Below are positions 47,142-64,000 of a stretch of DNA of 64,000 bases, piece by piece. The notes beneath the pieces are model-generated. The model was not told where the DNA came from. It saw nothing but the letters and a program-made list of their open reading frames with translations, and searched no databases. How positions within the stretch are numbered: position 1 is the stretch's first letter; the number at the start of each line of letters is the position of its first letter. Made by a program: the position numbers and the translations under genes. Source of the stretch: Lepas anatifera (taxonomy: Eukaryota; Arthropoda; Thecostraca; Lepadidae); the NCBI GenBank assembly GCA_034440635.1, contig JAOTON010000335.1, forward strand, positions 1 to 64,000, in the 5' to 3' direction.

Positions 47142-47500
47142 GCCGCCCCGGTAGCTCAGTTGGTAGAGCGTTGGGCCCCGGCCCGCTGCTCAGAAGCATG
47201 TAGTGGTGGTGCATGTCCAGGCTTGGGATCGGTTCCCTTGAGACGATCCGGTGCTCATTAGTTTACCCGACGTACAGGTTGGCTGGCAACTGACTGGTGA
47301 GAGGGTGACCTGAGCGGGGCGGCCGTCCCTGTGCTTTGTGGGACATTAAACTTTGGCTTCTAAATTAACCCTCCATTGAGGGAGTTGCTCGTTCGGGTGG
47401 TGGGGTCGGGGTCTCCGTGACAAGTCCCTTGATGACTTTAGTGAGACTCCGACTCCAGCAGTAGTACTAGAAACAACTTGAGCAAAATTTATAAAAAAAC
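47142..47500 (+). mobile_element. SINE-A, copy 3
   Basis: Nearly identical to the copy at 14076: GCCGCCCCGGTAGCTCAGTT, GCATGTCCAGGCTTGGGATC, GTGACCTGAGCGGGGCGGCC, TTGAGGGAGTTGCTCGTTCG and an A-rich tail. High similarity suggests recent activity. Target duplication not clear. Confidence 0.9.
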
Positions 47501-47519
47501 TTCTGGACCGTTGCAGCTA

Positions 47520-48480
47520 GCAGCCTCAAAATGTCACAGGCGTGTTCTGGGCTGCCGATAACCTGATAGACATATTTTAAAGAAAATCAAAGACATGAGT
47601 GTTTAAAACCGACCATGGGGTGTGCTGAAATGTCGTGGAATGCCCCAGATATAGAAATATAGTGGTCATTCCAGGATAAATCGTCCAGGGGAGTTCACCA
47701 TGACCCCTCAAACTTCCATTAAGTTTTTCACCGAAAGTCCCGTATACAAAATAAAAGTTTGGCCAATTTTTTAGATCCCAAGGTCAAAGAAGTCACCAGA
47801 TAAAAGTCATTATCATCATCATAAAAGTCAAGCTTCGAGGTCAACGCAAACATTAAAGCACAAATAACTTTGCATCTTAAAAGTGGCCGATCGATACTGG
47901 TTAAAACATATGTCCCTGGATAGAGTATACAGCGGGCCATATCAGAAAAATAAAAACTTTGACTTCAGGTCAGGTTTTGACCTCGTGAACTTGTGACCTA
48001 TTCTTTACATCAATTAAAAAAAATTCACTACTGGGTCCTCAGGGTATAAGCTAACCAGTGGTGGGTGATTCTTTTGTAACTTATATTTAGCAACAGGTCA
48101 CAGAGGTCATCACCTAGGGCAAAACGTCCATTGGAAGTATGTACCTTTTTGCGTGGATACGTTACAACATGGCTAATATGGATGTCAAATGAAAGCTGAT
48201 CACTTATCTCTTAAATATTTCGATGCATTTTTTGTGCCTTGGATCTGAAATGACCCTTGTAACCTGATTAAATGACCTAGGTTGACCTTAAATTTTATTG
48301 AAAAGAAAAGTATGCAAATTCGTCGTTATAGATTTCATTTCGAGGCTTGACGGGTTCATGGTGCTTCGGATACGCTGGGGCATTACAAAGTCATGCCGAC
48401 CTCGGGTGATCTTAATTCAGGACCTAAAATTACCAGTGCTATTTTATCGCATTACACCATAGCTGAGACGCCTACCAGTT
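47520..48480. repeat. AGGTCA-rich repeat R8, copy 1
   Basis: The part 47640-48300 is matched in reverse at 51950-52330 (AACATAGCTAATATGGATGT, CAAATGAAAGCTGATCACTT, TTCCAGGATAAATCGTCCA-like). It contains multiple TGACCT/AGGTCA hexamers. The gap to 49166 shows no recognisable gene. Confidence 0.75.
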
Positions 48481-49170
48481 AGGCCTTTGCCGTCAGTTTG
48501 TTGTTATCATATGCTTCACACATGCAAAGATCCTGTGGATGGAGGTGGAATTTGCCTGTGGCATAACCGGTCTTGAGTTGTACGCGTTGCAGCAATAAAT
48601 ATGCAATTATAAACAGTATCAAACCACAAAATTGGAACAAAAACAGTTTATGTCAATATATGATACCATATCAACCATCAAAACTGGAACAAAATCAGCT
48701 AGTTTCAACATCTGATATGCACATCATTTCATTCATTTTTTACTTCCACGCACACTTCAGCCCTGGACGCTTCAAAACAATTCTAGGGCCTTGGCTTCGA
48801 ACACAGTGCTCGTCAGTGGACGACGTAGAATAGCAGCAGCTGTTGTCATGTCCAGCGGAACGATGCTATGCAATATGTTGTCGATTTATACCAGCCTGGT
48901 ACCATGGAAGCGCTTTTCCAGTTTCTTGGCTATACTGCCTATAGCAGCACTCGTCACGAAAAACTTAATCTTATCCCTAGGGCTTGTTTTGCAGTAGGCG
49001 AAAAATTACTAAGCACTTAAGATTAACTCATTCACTGGTATTGTAAGACCTTCACGGTACACGGTGCACTTCACAGAGCCACCGATACCATCACACACAT
49101 TTTTCCTTGTGAAGTGGGGAAAAATTATCACTCACAATCAATGACAATCCGGTTGATGGTGACATATTAA

Positions 49171-50363
49171 CCTTCGCCCGGGTGGGGGTCTTTTTAGACC
49201 CCCCTCGGGTTTTTCCAAAGTGACCAAAAAACGGCGGCGCGCAGCGCCGCCAAACTTGGTCTAGCTGTTCCTTCGTCATTTTTACATCTTTCCTGAAAAT
49301 TTTAGCTCAAGGTCATATCAGGTCAGGTCACCAGGCCAGGTGAAGTGACCTCATCTCAAAAAATACTTAGGACCGCATAACTAAAAGAAGGGTTAATCGA
49401 TCAAGTTGAAACGCATACCACATATTGGGCCCGCCAGGAGCTATTACATTTGTTCCGGGATTTTCGATATTGGTGACCTAAGGTCATGTGCAGAGCATGA
49501 CCTCCCCATTGTCAATACATGGGGAAAATCACGAAATGAGCTTTTCCCAGTAAGTATGGATGGAATCAACTTCAAACATCGGTTGCGATTTGCTCTTAGC
49601 CCATTTCTGAAGCTGATGCCAAGGTTTTGACTTGTGACCTTTACAAGGTCACCTTAGGTCAAATTAGCATTTTTTGGTGTTTTTCTCTATAAATTTTGAA
49701 TAAAATAAGATAGAGCTTTTATTTTGTCACCGAAGTGTTTGTATAGTCACTGCAAGTCAAATGATATACATCATGACTATACCAGGTCAAGTTGGGTCAG
49801 ACCGTTGACCTGGGTCAGGTCAAATTCTTAAATTTGACCTGGCATAGCAATGCCATATATCATTCGATTTGTATTGACGAGAGGATTCCAATGGTGCATA
49901 AACTATGGCTGTATCTTTTTTGGTTTGGAAGCTATTAGCGAAAAAGTAAACGCCCTTATGCATGGGTGGCTATGGACATTCCCAAGAATATGCCCAATAT
50001 TTAGTGACCTGTAGCTCTCTAGGCTTTGACCTGACACCAAAATGAATGCCCCTGCAATGAAAGCACATCTCAAGAGCTTTCGAATGGTGTTAGAAAAATG
50101 TTTCTAGCTATCATAGTTTCTGAGATATATGAGGTTTTCTTAGTACACCTCATATTAGCGATTTTGACCTATTTTGACCTCTGGTGACCTTGATATTGAC
50201 CTGACAAGAAAAATGACCGAAATGTATTTTGATATCATTTTCGAAGAGCTTTCGATTGCCGTTTTGCGCTTTTTTCTAGCTCTCTTAGTTTTTGAGATCG
50301 TGGGGGGTCTTTTTCAGCCCCCACCAGGGCGAAGGTGGCTCGTACCCGCCACCGGGGCAAGGG
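49171..50363. mobile_element. TTAA-flanked element T3 (1193 bp)
   Basis: TTAA at 49167-49170 and 50364-50367. The left terminus CCTTCGCCCGGGTGGGGGTC and the right terminus, reversed, CCCTTGCCCCGGTGG are imperfect inverted repeats. GACCCCCCTCGGGTTTTTCC and the GGCGGCGCGCAGCGCCGCC hairpin follow, as in T1/T2. The interior is rich in AGGTCA/TGACCT, including TCAGGTCAGGTCACCAGGCC. The CCYT start fits piggyBac-type ends. No transposase. Confidence 0.88.
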
Positions 50364-50639
50364 TTAAGAAAATGCACTGGTTTTAAACCAACCGGCGCAA
50401 TCATCTGAGGATTAATGTAGTTTTCGGATGCCCGAATGAGAGTATCTGATGTGTGGAATTTGTACAGACTGAAAGGGCGCGACTGCCGCTGTGTTTTGCA
50501 CAAGAGAATCAGAACTAAACAAAAATTTCGCTGGCTTTTACGATTGCAAAGAACGAATGGATGCAGGGTTCACTGGTGGTTTTCCCAATAAAAACCTGCG
50601 CTGAATTTTGTACGAAAAGCGCAAGGTTTTCTGGAAACA

Positions 50640-50960
50640 CTCGTTTTCCCGGAGCAAGGGCGGACGCAGACCCGAGTTTTGGGGGAGGGGGAACCCATTT
50701 TTACCTCTCCTCCTGGGGGGGGGGCGGCGTGCAATTTGGGTGCTCGACAGACCTAGTATAACCTACCTCCAAGTACATGAGCAATGTCTGGAATTTTTCC
50801 GAGACGTGTACAGAAATCAGAAATGTGTCTGGTAATTTATAATGTACAGAAATGTACAGAAATGTGTCTGGTATGGGTCACACCCAGGGGTGTCGCCATT
50901 GAATTCTCACTGGGGGAGGGGACATGTCTTGGACTGGCGATGACAGGGGTGGAAGGCAGA
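50640..50960. mobile_element. Probable hAT-type MITE material (relative of 30790-30982)
   Basis: CAAGGGCGGACGCAGACCCG, GAGTTTTGGGGG and GCTCGACAGACCTAGTATAA match the reverse of 30790-30982. The right end is not resolved. Confidence 0.5.
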
Positions 50961-51175
50961 TTCTGAAAATTATAGCTGCTTATGAAATACTAACGACGAC
51001 GCACTTCACCAGCACATTTATGTGGACTCACGCAGGTAGCGGGGAGAGAATGCAAACCAATTAGGTCGAGGTCCAGTTTTTTGGGGGACGTCCCCTCGGG
51101 TTTAGAGTAGGGGGATTAGAAGTAGCAAGTAAAAACCTCCTACTACCAAGGCAACACACGATGAAGCCACAGAGC

Positions 51176-51363
51176 GGAGGCACGACAGTGGAGTGGTCAG
51201 CGCGGCTGGCTGCCACGCACCCGGGTTCGAGGCCCGGCAGCTTCCCTGAACAGGGAGCAAGCTGGCTCCCCGAGAAACCCTTCCAACAGGGAAAGAGTTG
51301 GCAATGCCATATGACCCTGGCAGTTGGAGCGTCGATAAGCCCCCCCCCAGAAAAAAATAAAAA
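51176..51363 (+). mobile_element. SINE-B, copy with CCACAGAGC duplication
   Basis: A tRNA-like head (CAGTGGAGTGGTCAGCGCGG), GGGTTCGAGGCCC B-box and the standard body; the 3' end is C/A-rich (AAGCCCCCCCCCAG then A-rich). CCACAGAGC at 51167-51175 and 51364-51372 is the target duplication. Confidence 0.9.
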
Positions 51364-51857
51364 ACCACAGAGCAAACAGCACCGGCACTGCAAGGTCGGG
51401 GCTGGCCGCGGCCGCAAGCACCCATGGGCCCCAAAGGGGTTTGACACGTTGTTTTCGCGTGAGTGTGATGACTTTCTCAACTGCAGCAGTTCCAGTTATC
51501 AGCAGTGTAAGAGCAGCATGAAAGTATTGCCTTGTGATGGTAAATAGTCTCCGGTTGATAAGATTATATTTAGGGTAACCATACAGCGTGGGTTGCATGA
51601 CTAGAATTGGAAACAACGCAGCTCCAACCAAATCATTCAGCACATAGTAAAGCCAAATGAGGTAATAAATAATTATCGCACAAGGTCGGTATGACTTCCA
51701 GTCATGTTCCCAACATATCCAAAGCGCCATGAACCTGTTCAGCCATCACATGAAATCCGTAACGACGTATTTGTGACTTGTCTCTAAATGGCATTTAAGT
51801 TTAAGCTATTAGTTTTAGTTTTTTTATAAAAATATTTTTTTAACAAAATTTTCCCCC

Positions 51858-51866
<9 letters not shown>

Positions 51867-51949
<83 letters not shown>
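51867..51949. repeat. Poly-A tract, about 83 bases
   Basis: Preceded by T-, C- and A-runs (51825-51866). It may be a retroposon tail or an assembly artefact; it abuts repeat R8 copy 2. Confidence 0.9.
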
Positions 51950-51951
<2 letters not shown>

Positions 51952-52330
51952 TCATTTAGTCAGGTTACAAGGGTCGTTTGAGGTCCAAGGCACAAATAAT
52001 GGTACTTAATCTTTAGAAGTTAAGTGATCAGCTTTCATTTGATATCCATATTAGCTATGTTGTAACGTATCCGCACGAAAGGTACCTCCAATAATCGTTT
52101 TGCCCTATGTGATTTCTACTCCATTGTTTGCGTTAACTTCGAAACTTTGATGACCTTTATCTGGTGACTTTTTTTACCATGAAACCTGGTAATGGGCCTA
52201 ATATTTTCATTTTTATAGGAACCTTTGGGCAAAAAAATTGGTGGAAGTCTGAGCGGTCATGGTGAACTTTTTCGTGCCTACTTGGACGATATGTCCTGGC
52301 ATGACCCAAAGACAACTGCAATATACAACA
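51950..52330. repeat. AGGTCA-rich repeat R8, copy 2 (reverse)
   Basis: The reverse complement of 47640-48300 with moderate divergence and some deletions. The poly-A tract abuts the matched segment. Confidence 0.75.
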
Positions 52331-52944
52331 AGAAACACAATCGGGCCTGATAGCTTGTATGGGAAAGTTCCAGTTCGGTAGTTTGCCGTCTGCAAGCCCC
52401 TGGACGTGGAGTGCTTCCTGAAAAAGTCACAGGCATCTACTACCAGAGTGCTTCAGGATAGGCCCCGGAAACTGGACCCAATCAAACTACAACTCAGACC
52501 ACTTCCAACATAGAGCACGAATTCGGACGCGCACCCCCCCGCCCAACAAACGCCGAGCAGCAGCCGTCCCTCAGACATCGACAGGCGTGATGAGACTGGC
52601 CGTCTTCCACTACGAAGTGGAAAAATACCAAGGAGCTGTTGATTGAAAGGAAACTGCAGGAAAGAACGTAAGAAGTAATGTATTGAAATACCTAGTGCAG
52701 GCCGGTGTGCATGCATGTCGTATTGACACCAAAACGGACAGTTTTAAACTGCTCATAATTATGGGCCCCTTGGGCTGGGCCCCTTTGAGGTGGGCCCCAT
52801 CTATGGCTGCCCCCTCCCCACTTTTCAAACGGTTCCTACGCCCGTGCTGAATCCCAATTTATACCTACCTAAATATTCTGAAATAAACAGCTTTCAAACA
52901 TCTTTGTAAGAAATCAGACAAACAAGGAAAATGACGGGAATTAA

Positions 52945-53560
52945 CATGCGCCCCGCTGGCGTCCCTGAAATGATGCGTCCAGCTGGTTGGGGGCGTAATT
53001 CACCCCCTCCGTATCTTATTTCCTGTAAAAGCTTCTGCAAAATGACAGCCAGATTTCGGAAGCTCTTGATGAAATTAAGGGAAATTATACGAACTATTTT
53101 TATGTCAGATCAATATCGAGGTTACCAGAGGCTAGGAAAGGTTCCATAGGGCTACAACATGACATTGTAGATTTTTACATATACATCTTTACTGAATGGA
53201 GCTACAGCATACCTTTAGGCAGCATTGGAGTTTTCTCATTGAGTCAAATCGTTATGATGTATAATATCACCATGCTAGTTTAAATGGGGAAAATGACCTC
53301 ACCTCGAGTTAGGTCAGGGTCACATAGTGGCCTGGTATAGTCATGTTGCATATCGATCGACTATCCCTGCCAAACAATGAAAGTAAAATGAAAGCTCTAT
53401 CTCATTACAATGCGAGGTTATTGGCAAAATAATCACTGTTTGCTCATGTGACCTCACATGACCTTTAAGAGGTCAGATGCTCAAACAATGATATTAATGG
53501 TCAACATTGTGGTAAAAATGCATGATATGGGGACTTTCAAGTGCTTTACCTTATATTTTA
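52945..53560. mobile_element. TTAA-family element T7 (left end defined)
   Basis: TTAA at 52941-52944 followed by CATGCGCCCCGCTGG. The interior at 53290-53480 (GGTCAGGGTCACATAGTGGC, CTCATGTGACCTCACATGAC, TTATTGGCAAAATAATCACT) matches the reverse complement of 63540-63760. No matching right terminus found. Confidence 0.6.
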
Positions 53561-56500
53561 GTAATTGGTTACCTTTACCACTAATAGGAGAATTGTTAAT
53601 ATTCCACTAGTGTTTGATGCCCATTACTTCAGTTGTAATTGGGTGAGATACCTATTGCTGATCTAAATGAACAAATAAAAATAAATAAAAATGAATAATA
53701 AATACAAATCTATCTAATATTTATTTGAAAAAGAGTCCTTTGTTTTTTCGCCTAAGACATATAATGGGGTGACAAAGAAATAGACCCGATCTTAGGTCAA
53801 AACTACGAAAATTCCGAGATAGCAGATTTTTAGATCCTTATAACCCCACTATATAAGTAAAGTTTGAAACTGATTGAAACGGTTCAACGTATGCTGGTGC
53901 AAGTCGACCGTTTGTCCTCTCTCCACGTGCCGTGTTTTTTAGTTTTCCTCTTCTCTGAGGATGGTACCGTTTTCTTCTATCTCGCGGTCTGGGCTACCAT
54001 CGTGCGCCGTGCACTTTTCCGTTCACTAATTGGCGTTGTACCGAAGTGAATTTGGATTGGAGATTTAAATTCATACCCGCGCTGTCTGTATGAAGGTAAA
54101 ACAGCACACACCAGGCAAAAATGGCAAGACCGAAACGACGCCGATCCAGTCTGTGCCTGAGTCAAAGCTCTAATGTCATTGCCAGTCTCCAGTGGTCAAT
54201 AGACCACTGGAGACGTGTCCGGGCGGATAGTGGAGTATCGAGTATCCCCGCAGGCGCGGGGTTTAGTGGCTTTGTTCAGGAAAATAGATCCTAATGATAA
54301 GTACTCGGAAAGCCTGCTCAAGGCAGGGTGCCACAAAATGCAGTGTTGTGGGAGTGGCCTTGTACCCTGAAAATATGATAAGACAGCAAAAGCGTTAAAA
54401 TACTTTTAGAAGCTTTCTAGGGACTTTTAAGGTCCAAGAATATTTTCAGGGTTTATGGTCTCCCCACATCACTCTGAAATAGATCCTAGATCGCTGACGG
54501 TCCATCTACAACATCGTCTTACACCAGTACGTACACAGTACATGTTCCATGGCACAGTACTTGTTCCATGATATAGTACGTGTACCATGACGTTCCGTGG
54601 CATGCGTGCCTGGAATGGTCTCCTAATTACATACTCATGGAAATTGGCCGTAAATCGCGATGGTAACTAATATTGACACAGATATGCTGGTCGCGGTTCG
54701 CTGACGGACGTGATTCACAATGACAGCTAAGTCATCCTATTTCGGGTGCCTATTGTCTTGATAGTCTGCTCATTTGCAACATAGCAAAGGTACAAAATAA
54801 TTGTGGTTAACTTAACAGTATCCATCCGCGGAATAGGTGTTATATAACGTCTGGGGCACACTACCAGATCTCTTGTATTTCTGTTAATTTTTCATTTCGT
54901 TTCTTTAAAGATTTCCTGATAAAAGAGTTCATGACTTCAGCACTCATAAAGTATTGGTAATCATTTCCCATAGTCGGGGACTGTTTTTCCTTCGTGCTCA
55001 AAACGACTGACATTCAATGCCTTCAAAATCAAAGCTTGTTAAGCTGTTCAGTCTGATTACTACAGTTAGTTGGGGTAGAGACAGGTATCAATCATATCAT
55101 GCACACAACAATGCAAATTTCCCGAAATGCGCCATAATGCTATTGTAACTACACTGTCATGGGCCAGCTTTAATATTTGATGCCATAAATTTCCCAACTC
55201 TTGATATGAAACTTATCAGATTATTAACAAAATAAGAAGAAACATCTGAAAAGCACAACAAAATTTAGTCTACGAAACGTAAGGCCAGTACGATAGAAAT
55301 AAACAGGAGGTAAGCCCCGATTCCTGAGGACTTCTCGGCCCGCCCGCCCCTTCCCCCCGCCCCAACAAGTGTTGAAACCCCACTTGGCCAAATCCTGGCT
55401 ACGCCAGTCATATAAACTCGATTTAAACGCCATCTAATCCGCCTAAGAGGCAATATATAGCAGTGTTTTTGGAGCCATGCACAAACTGTCGAAAAGACAA
55501 ATCGATACAATTCCTGTCACGCGTAGGCTAGGTTTATATTGAGGTCAACCAAGGCAAAGACGGTGCATTACATGTCTTATAAGGTGTTTAACTTTTCGCT
55601 AATAACTTCCTATTCAAAAGAGAAAAATATCGAAGCATTGTTGAAATTATTTCGTCAATACAAGCCGAATTATATATGGTTTTACAATTTTAGGTTGAAT
55701 TCGAAGGTGAGCTTGGCGAACAAAGTAACCTATGCATGACCATGGTGCAGGGTATTTTGAAGGAAAAATTAGTGGGGGACATTTCTTGTGCTGGCCATTA
55801 AATTGTCTTCAGGGGATCAAGGCTCCATTGGGGGAGGGGGTTGTTAATAAAACTTAGACACGTTAGTGTTAAAAAATGTTGCCCAATATTTTTTGTTAGT
55901 ACTTATTTTAGGGATTATAGATACTGTCACAATGTATTCCAAATGAATTAACTATTTTCTTATATTTCTTTATGAGTATGTCAATATAAGGTTTTTGTGT
56001 ATGTAGGTACATACATGCCTTCTATGATGTGTGGTTGTTGCTGACAAAGTCATCTAGGGAATGTAGCGCAAAAAAACAATAAATAATTGTTGGGGCTTAT
56101 CGACGCACCAACTCTCGCAGTCATATGGCGTCACCAACTCTTTCCCTGTTAGAAAGGTTTCTCGGGAGGCAGTTGGATGATTCTGACGAAGGGCTATGAT
56201 CGAATATACAATCTCTGCCAATTGTCAACATCAAGGACTCGATGAGAAAGGCCAACTCATCAACTTTACAGAACAAAGTTTGATGGAGTGATCTCGCTAT
56301 AAATTTCACGTGTGATGCCACCACAATAATAAAGTAAGCATTTCACACCGCCACACCAGCAACCAGTCTGACGCGCTGTGACTACACCGTGTGCGACCTA
56401 ATCCACGAACAAGCTCTGAGCGCTGGCAGCCGACCGCGTGTGAAATGAGAGCATCATGAAATCCCACGGAACTGGCTAGGGCGGGGGCTTCTCGTCGAAT

Positions 56501-57299
56501 AGAACACGATGTTTGATGTTTGTAGGCTCTTGCTCTGTAATTGTTTGATGATGAGGGTGCTATGCCAGGATTTCCCGCAACTACGCGCTTTGTTTCGTCT
56601 TTGCACGATGGAGTAGACAGCCACTGCAGTGGTGACATTTTTTAACACAATTTTCGTGGTTTGTCAATTTGGGACGAGCAATAGAAAAAGAAATATTATT
56701 GGGTGGCGTTCTGTCTTATGTTCGTTAGGTTAGTTTGCGTTGGTTCAATTTTAGGTAATTTCCTGCGTATTTTCCTAAGGGGCCAGCTGCCACACACTGG
56801 GGGCATTTCTGTCGACTGGAGACAAATGCCCCCAGTTAACAAGTTAAAAAATGGCCTACCATGGTGTACATCAGTCGGTTTGCTGCAATAAGATGAACAA
56901 AATGACAGCAACATGTAAGCTTTACCTTCATTTAGTCGAGGGTTATTGGCTGAAGTACCGTAAATTGCTTACTTGAGCTCAGAAAACTTCGCCCCAGTCC
57001 ATCGCACAGAGCTTATATTGATCAGGTACATACATACACAAACTGGGTTTGACCTTGAAGAAGCTTTGTCGACTGATTGCACTGGATTTAATTATAATGC
57101 ACTCATAAAATAATTACGACTACACTCATTGCCATTCATACCGCACCAGAACTGGAGGCCGGCGCTATTTCAACATCAACAGGCATCCCTTAATGGAAAG
57201 CTGCATGAGAGCGTGCTTCTCCCACCTTTGGGGTCACCCAGCTCCGGAAAGAGGTCAGTAACTGGCCAGAGGCTAGTTCAACAGCGGCGACTGCCTGTC
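53560..57299. other. No firm gene upstream of the channel gene
   Basis: AT-rich with small frames. A 110-codon reverse frame (56306-56638) and a possible MITE end, CCTGGCTACGCCAGTC, near 55405 are noted. A small hairpin, CTGGGGGCATTT...AAATGCCCCCAG, lies at 56797-56835. The channel promoter should lie here or farther left, but I see no convincing motif. Confidence 0.3.
56085..56180 (-). mobile_element. SINE-B 3' fragment
   Basis: AATAATTGTTGGGGCTTATC, GACGCACCAACT and GGTTTCTCGGGAGGCAG match the 3' two-thirds of SINE-B in reverse; the tRNA head is absent. Confidence 0.75.
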
Positions 57300-62349
<5,050 letters not shown>

Positions 62350-63169
62350 GTGAGATTGCCTTTGATTACCGCTGGTTGAAAAAATTAGGTGTAGTTTGAT
62401 AGCCGCCTTTAACTGGGAAACAATAAGCTATAGTACTTCACCATTCTGGGGTATCGTACTTTGTAATAATGTTCTAGCTTCGTTTACATGTTGTCATTTG
62501 ATCCGTTAGGCGCGCCTGAATGACCCGGCAAGACAGGGGGTAATGGGCTGGCAGCTGGGGCGGTCCACGACAAATCGACCAAGCAATAACACCCTATATC
62601 TCAGATTCCCTGCTAAGATTGTCACAGGGGTTGTCCAGGGCGAAGATTAACGCTGTGCCATTTTTAGCTTCGTCCGTCCAGTGGTTTGCGGGTTATACCC
62701 TCAGGCAATTTTTGGGCCGAACGAAAAACTTACTTTTCGAATGACCATATCTTCGAGACTAACTATGATAACTATATAAAACTATAGATGCTTGGAATCG
62801 TGAAGACCTAAAAAAATTGGCAGCGACTAAATTCAACTTTTTTTAAAAATAATATGATTTTGCCGGTGACCTAGGGTCAGGTCACGTGATTTGATAATGA
62901 TGGCACTAAAAAGTTAAAGATTTTATCTTTGGAAAATTAAACTCGGGCTGTTGGAGTTCCGCTGTGAAAAATTGGAAAGTTTTTTTCTCAAAGTTGATTT
63001 ATAAGATTTTAAAATTAATGATGCAAGCGAAATGTGCCCAAGCATTGTATGATATCCGTACTAGCAGCCCTCGATGGGCATGTTATGGGAACTAAACTTT
63101 CAGAAATGACCTTCAAAGAATACAATAACTCATAACATAATTACATCCTTAAACTTCCGTATGTTTTAA

Positions 63170-63913
<744 letters not shown>

Positions 63914-64000
63914 TATAGACAGAGTGAAGAACCAGGCATTCTGCAGAATTCCTAGGCAATCTGCAAACTTCCTAGGCAATCTACAGATTGCCAAAGCGTC

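Overview
The window is repeat-dominated DNA from an animal, most likely an invertebrate. There are no operons or ribosome-binding sites. The one clear protein gene is split by GT-AG introns, and tRNA-derived SINEs, LINE remnants, terminal-inverted-repeat DNA elements and long microsatellites fill the rest. The gene is a DEG/ENaC sodium channel of the pickpocket type, which fits an arthropod or another protostome; the species cannot be named from the sequence. Nearly all other open reading frames are short, overlap repeats and look like chance frames.

Layout. 0-7 kb: mostly anonymous sequence with a GAGTCGACTC-rich patch (3.35-3.55 kb), a small hAT-like element with perfect 8-bp target duplications (4.44 kb), a SINE tail, and a repeat at 5.7-6.1 kb that recurs at 15.3-16.6 kb. 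7-10.8 kb: a roughly 20-bp minisatellite with a higher-order period near 520-570 bp, ending in a hAT-like terminus. 11.4-11.7 kb: a large (TA)n hairpin. 12.6-16.6 kb: a direct repeat, a hAT-like MITE, SINE-A, and a complete TTAA-flanked element. 18.7-26.2 kb: SINE-B copies, AGGTCA-rich repeat, a tandem duplication, a foldback element with CRE-like sites, a 290-bp (CA)n tract and a hAT-like MITE with perfect 8-bp duplications. 26.4-35.5 kb: an antisense SINE-A, a homopolymer-ruined stretch that is probably an assembly error, two LINE reverse-transcriptase remnants (one split by a SINE-B with its target duplication), GGAGCC elements, a 28-bp x5 tandem array and a ~155-bp satellite. 36.8-44.1 kb: two copies of one hAT-like MITE with 8-bp duplications, a 3.2-kb hAT-like element containing a nested TTAA element and a LINE tail, and further TTAA-family copies. 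46.6-53.6 kb: a hairpin, SINE-A, SINE-B, TTAA-family elements and poly-A. 57.3-62.35 kb: exons of the DEG/ENaC gene, which continues past the right edge. 62.4-64 kb: AGGTCA-rich repeat and (TA)n.

The most distinctive pattern is a family of TTAA-flanked elements whose interiors are crowded with AGGTCA/TGACCT hexamers, the half-site bound by many nuclear receptors. One insertion is supported by a paralogous empty site inside the window. I found no evidence for a new enzymatic, defence or immune system. The interest lies in the transposon biology and the channel gene.
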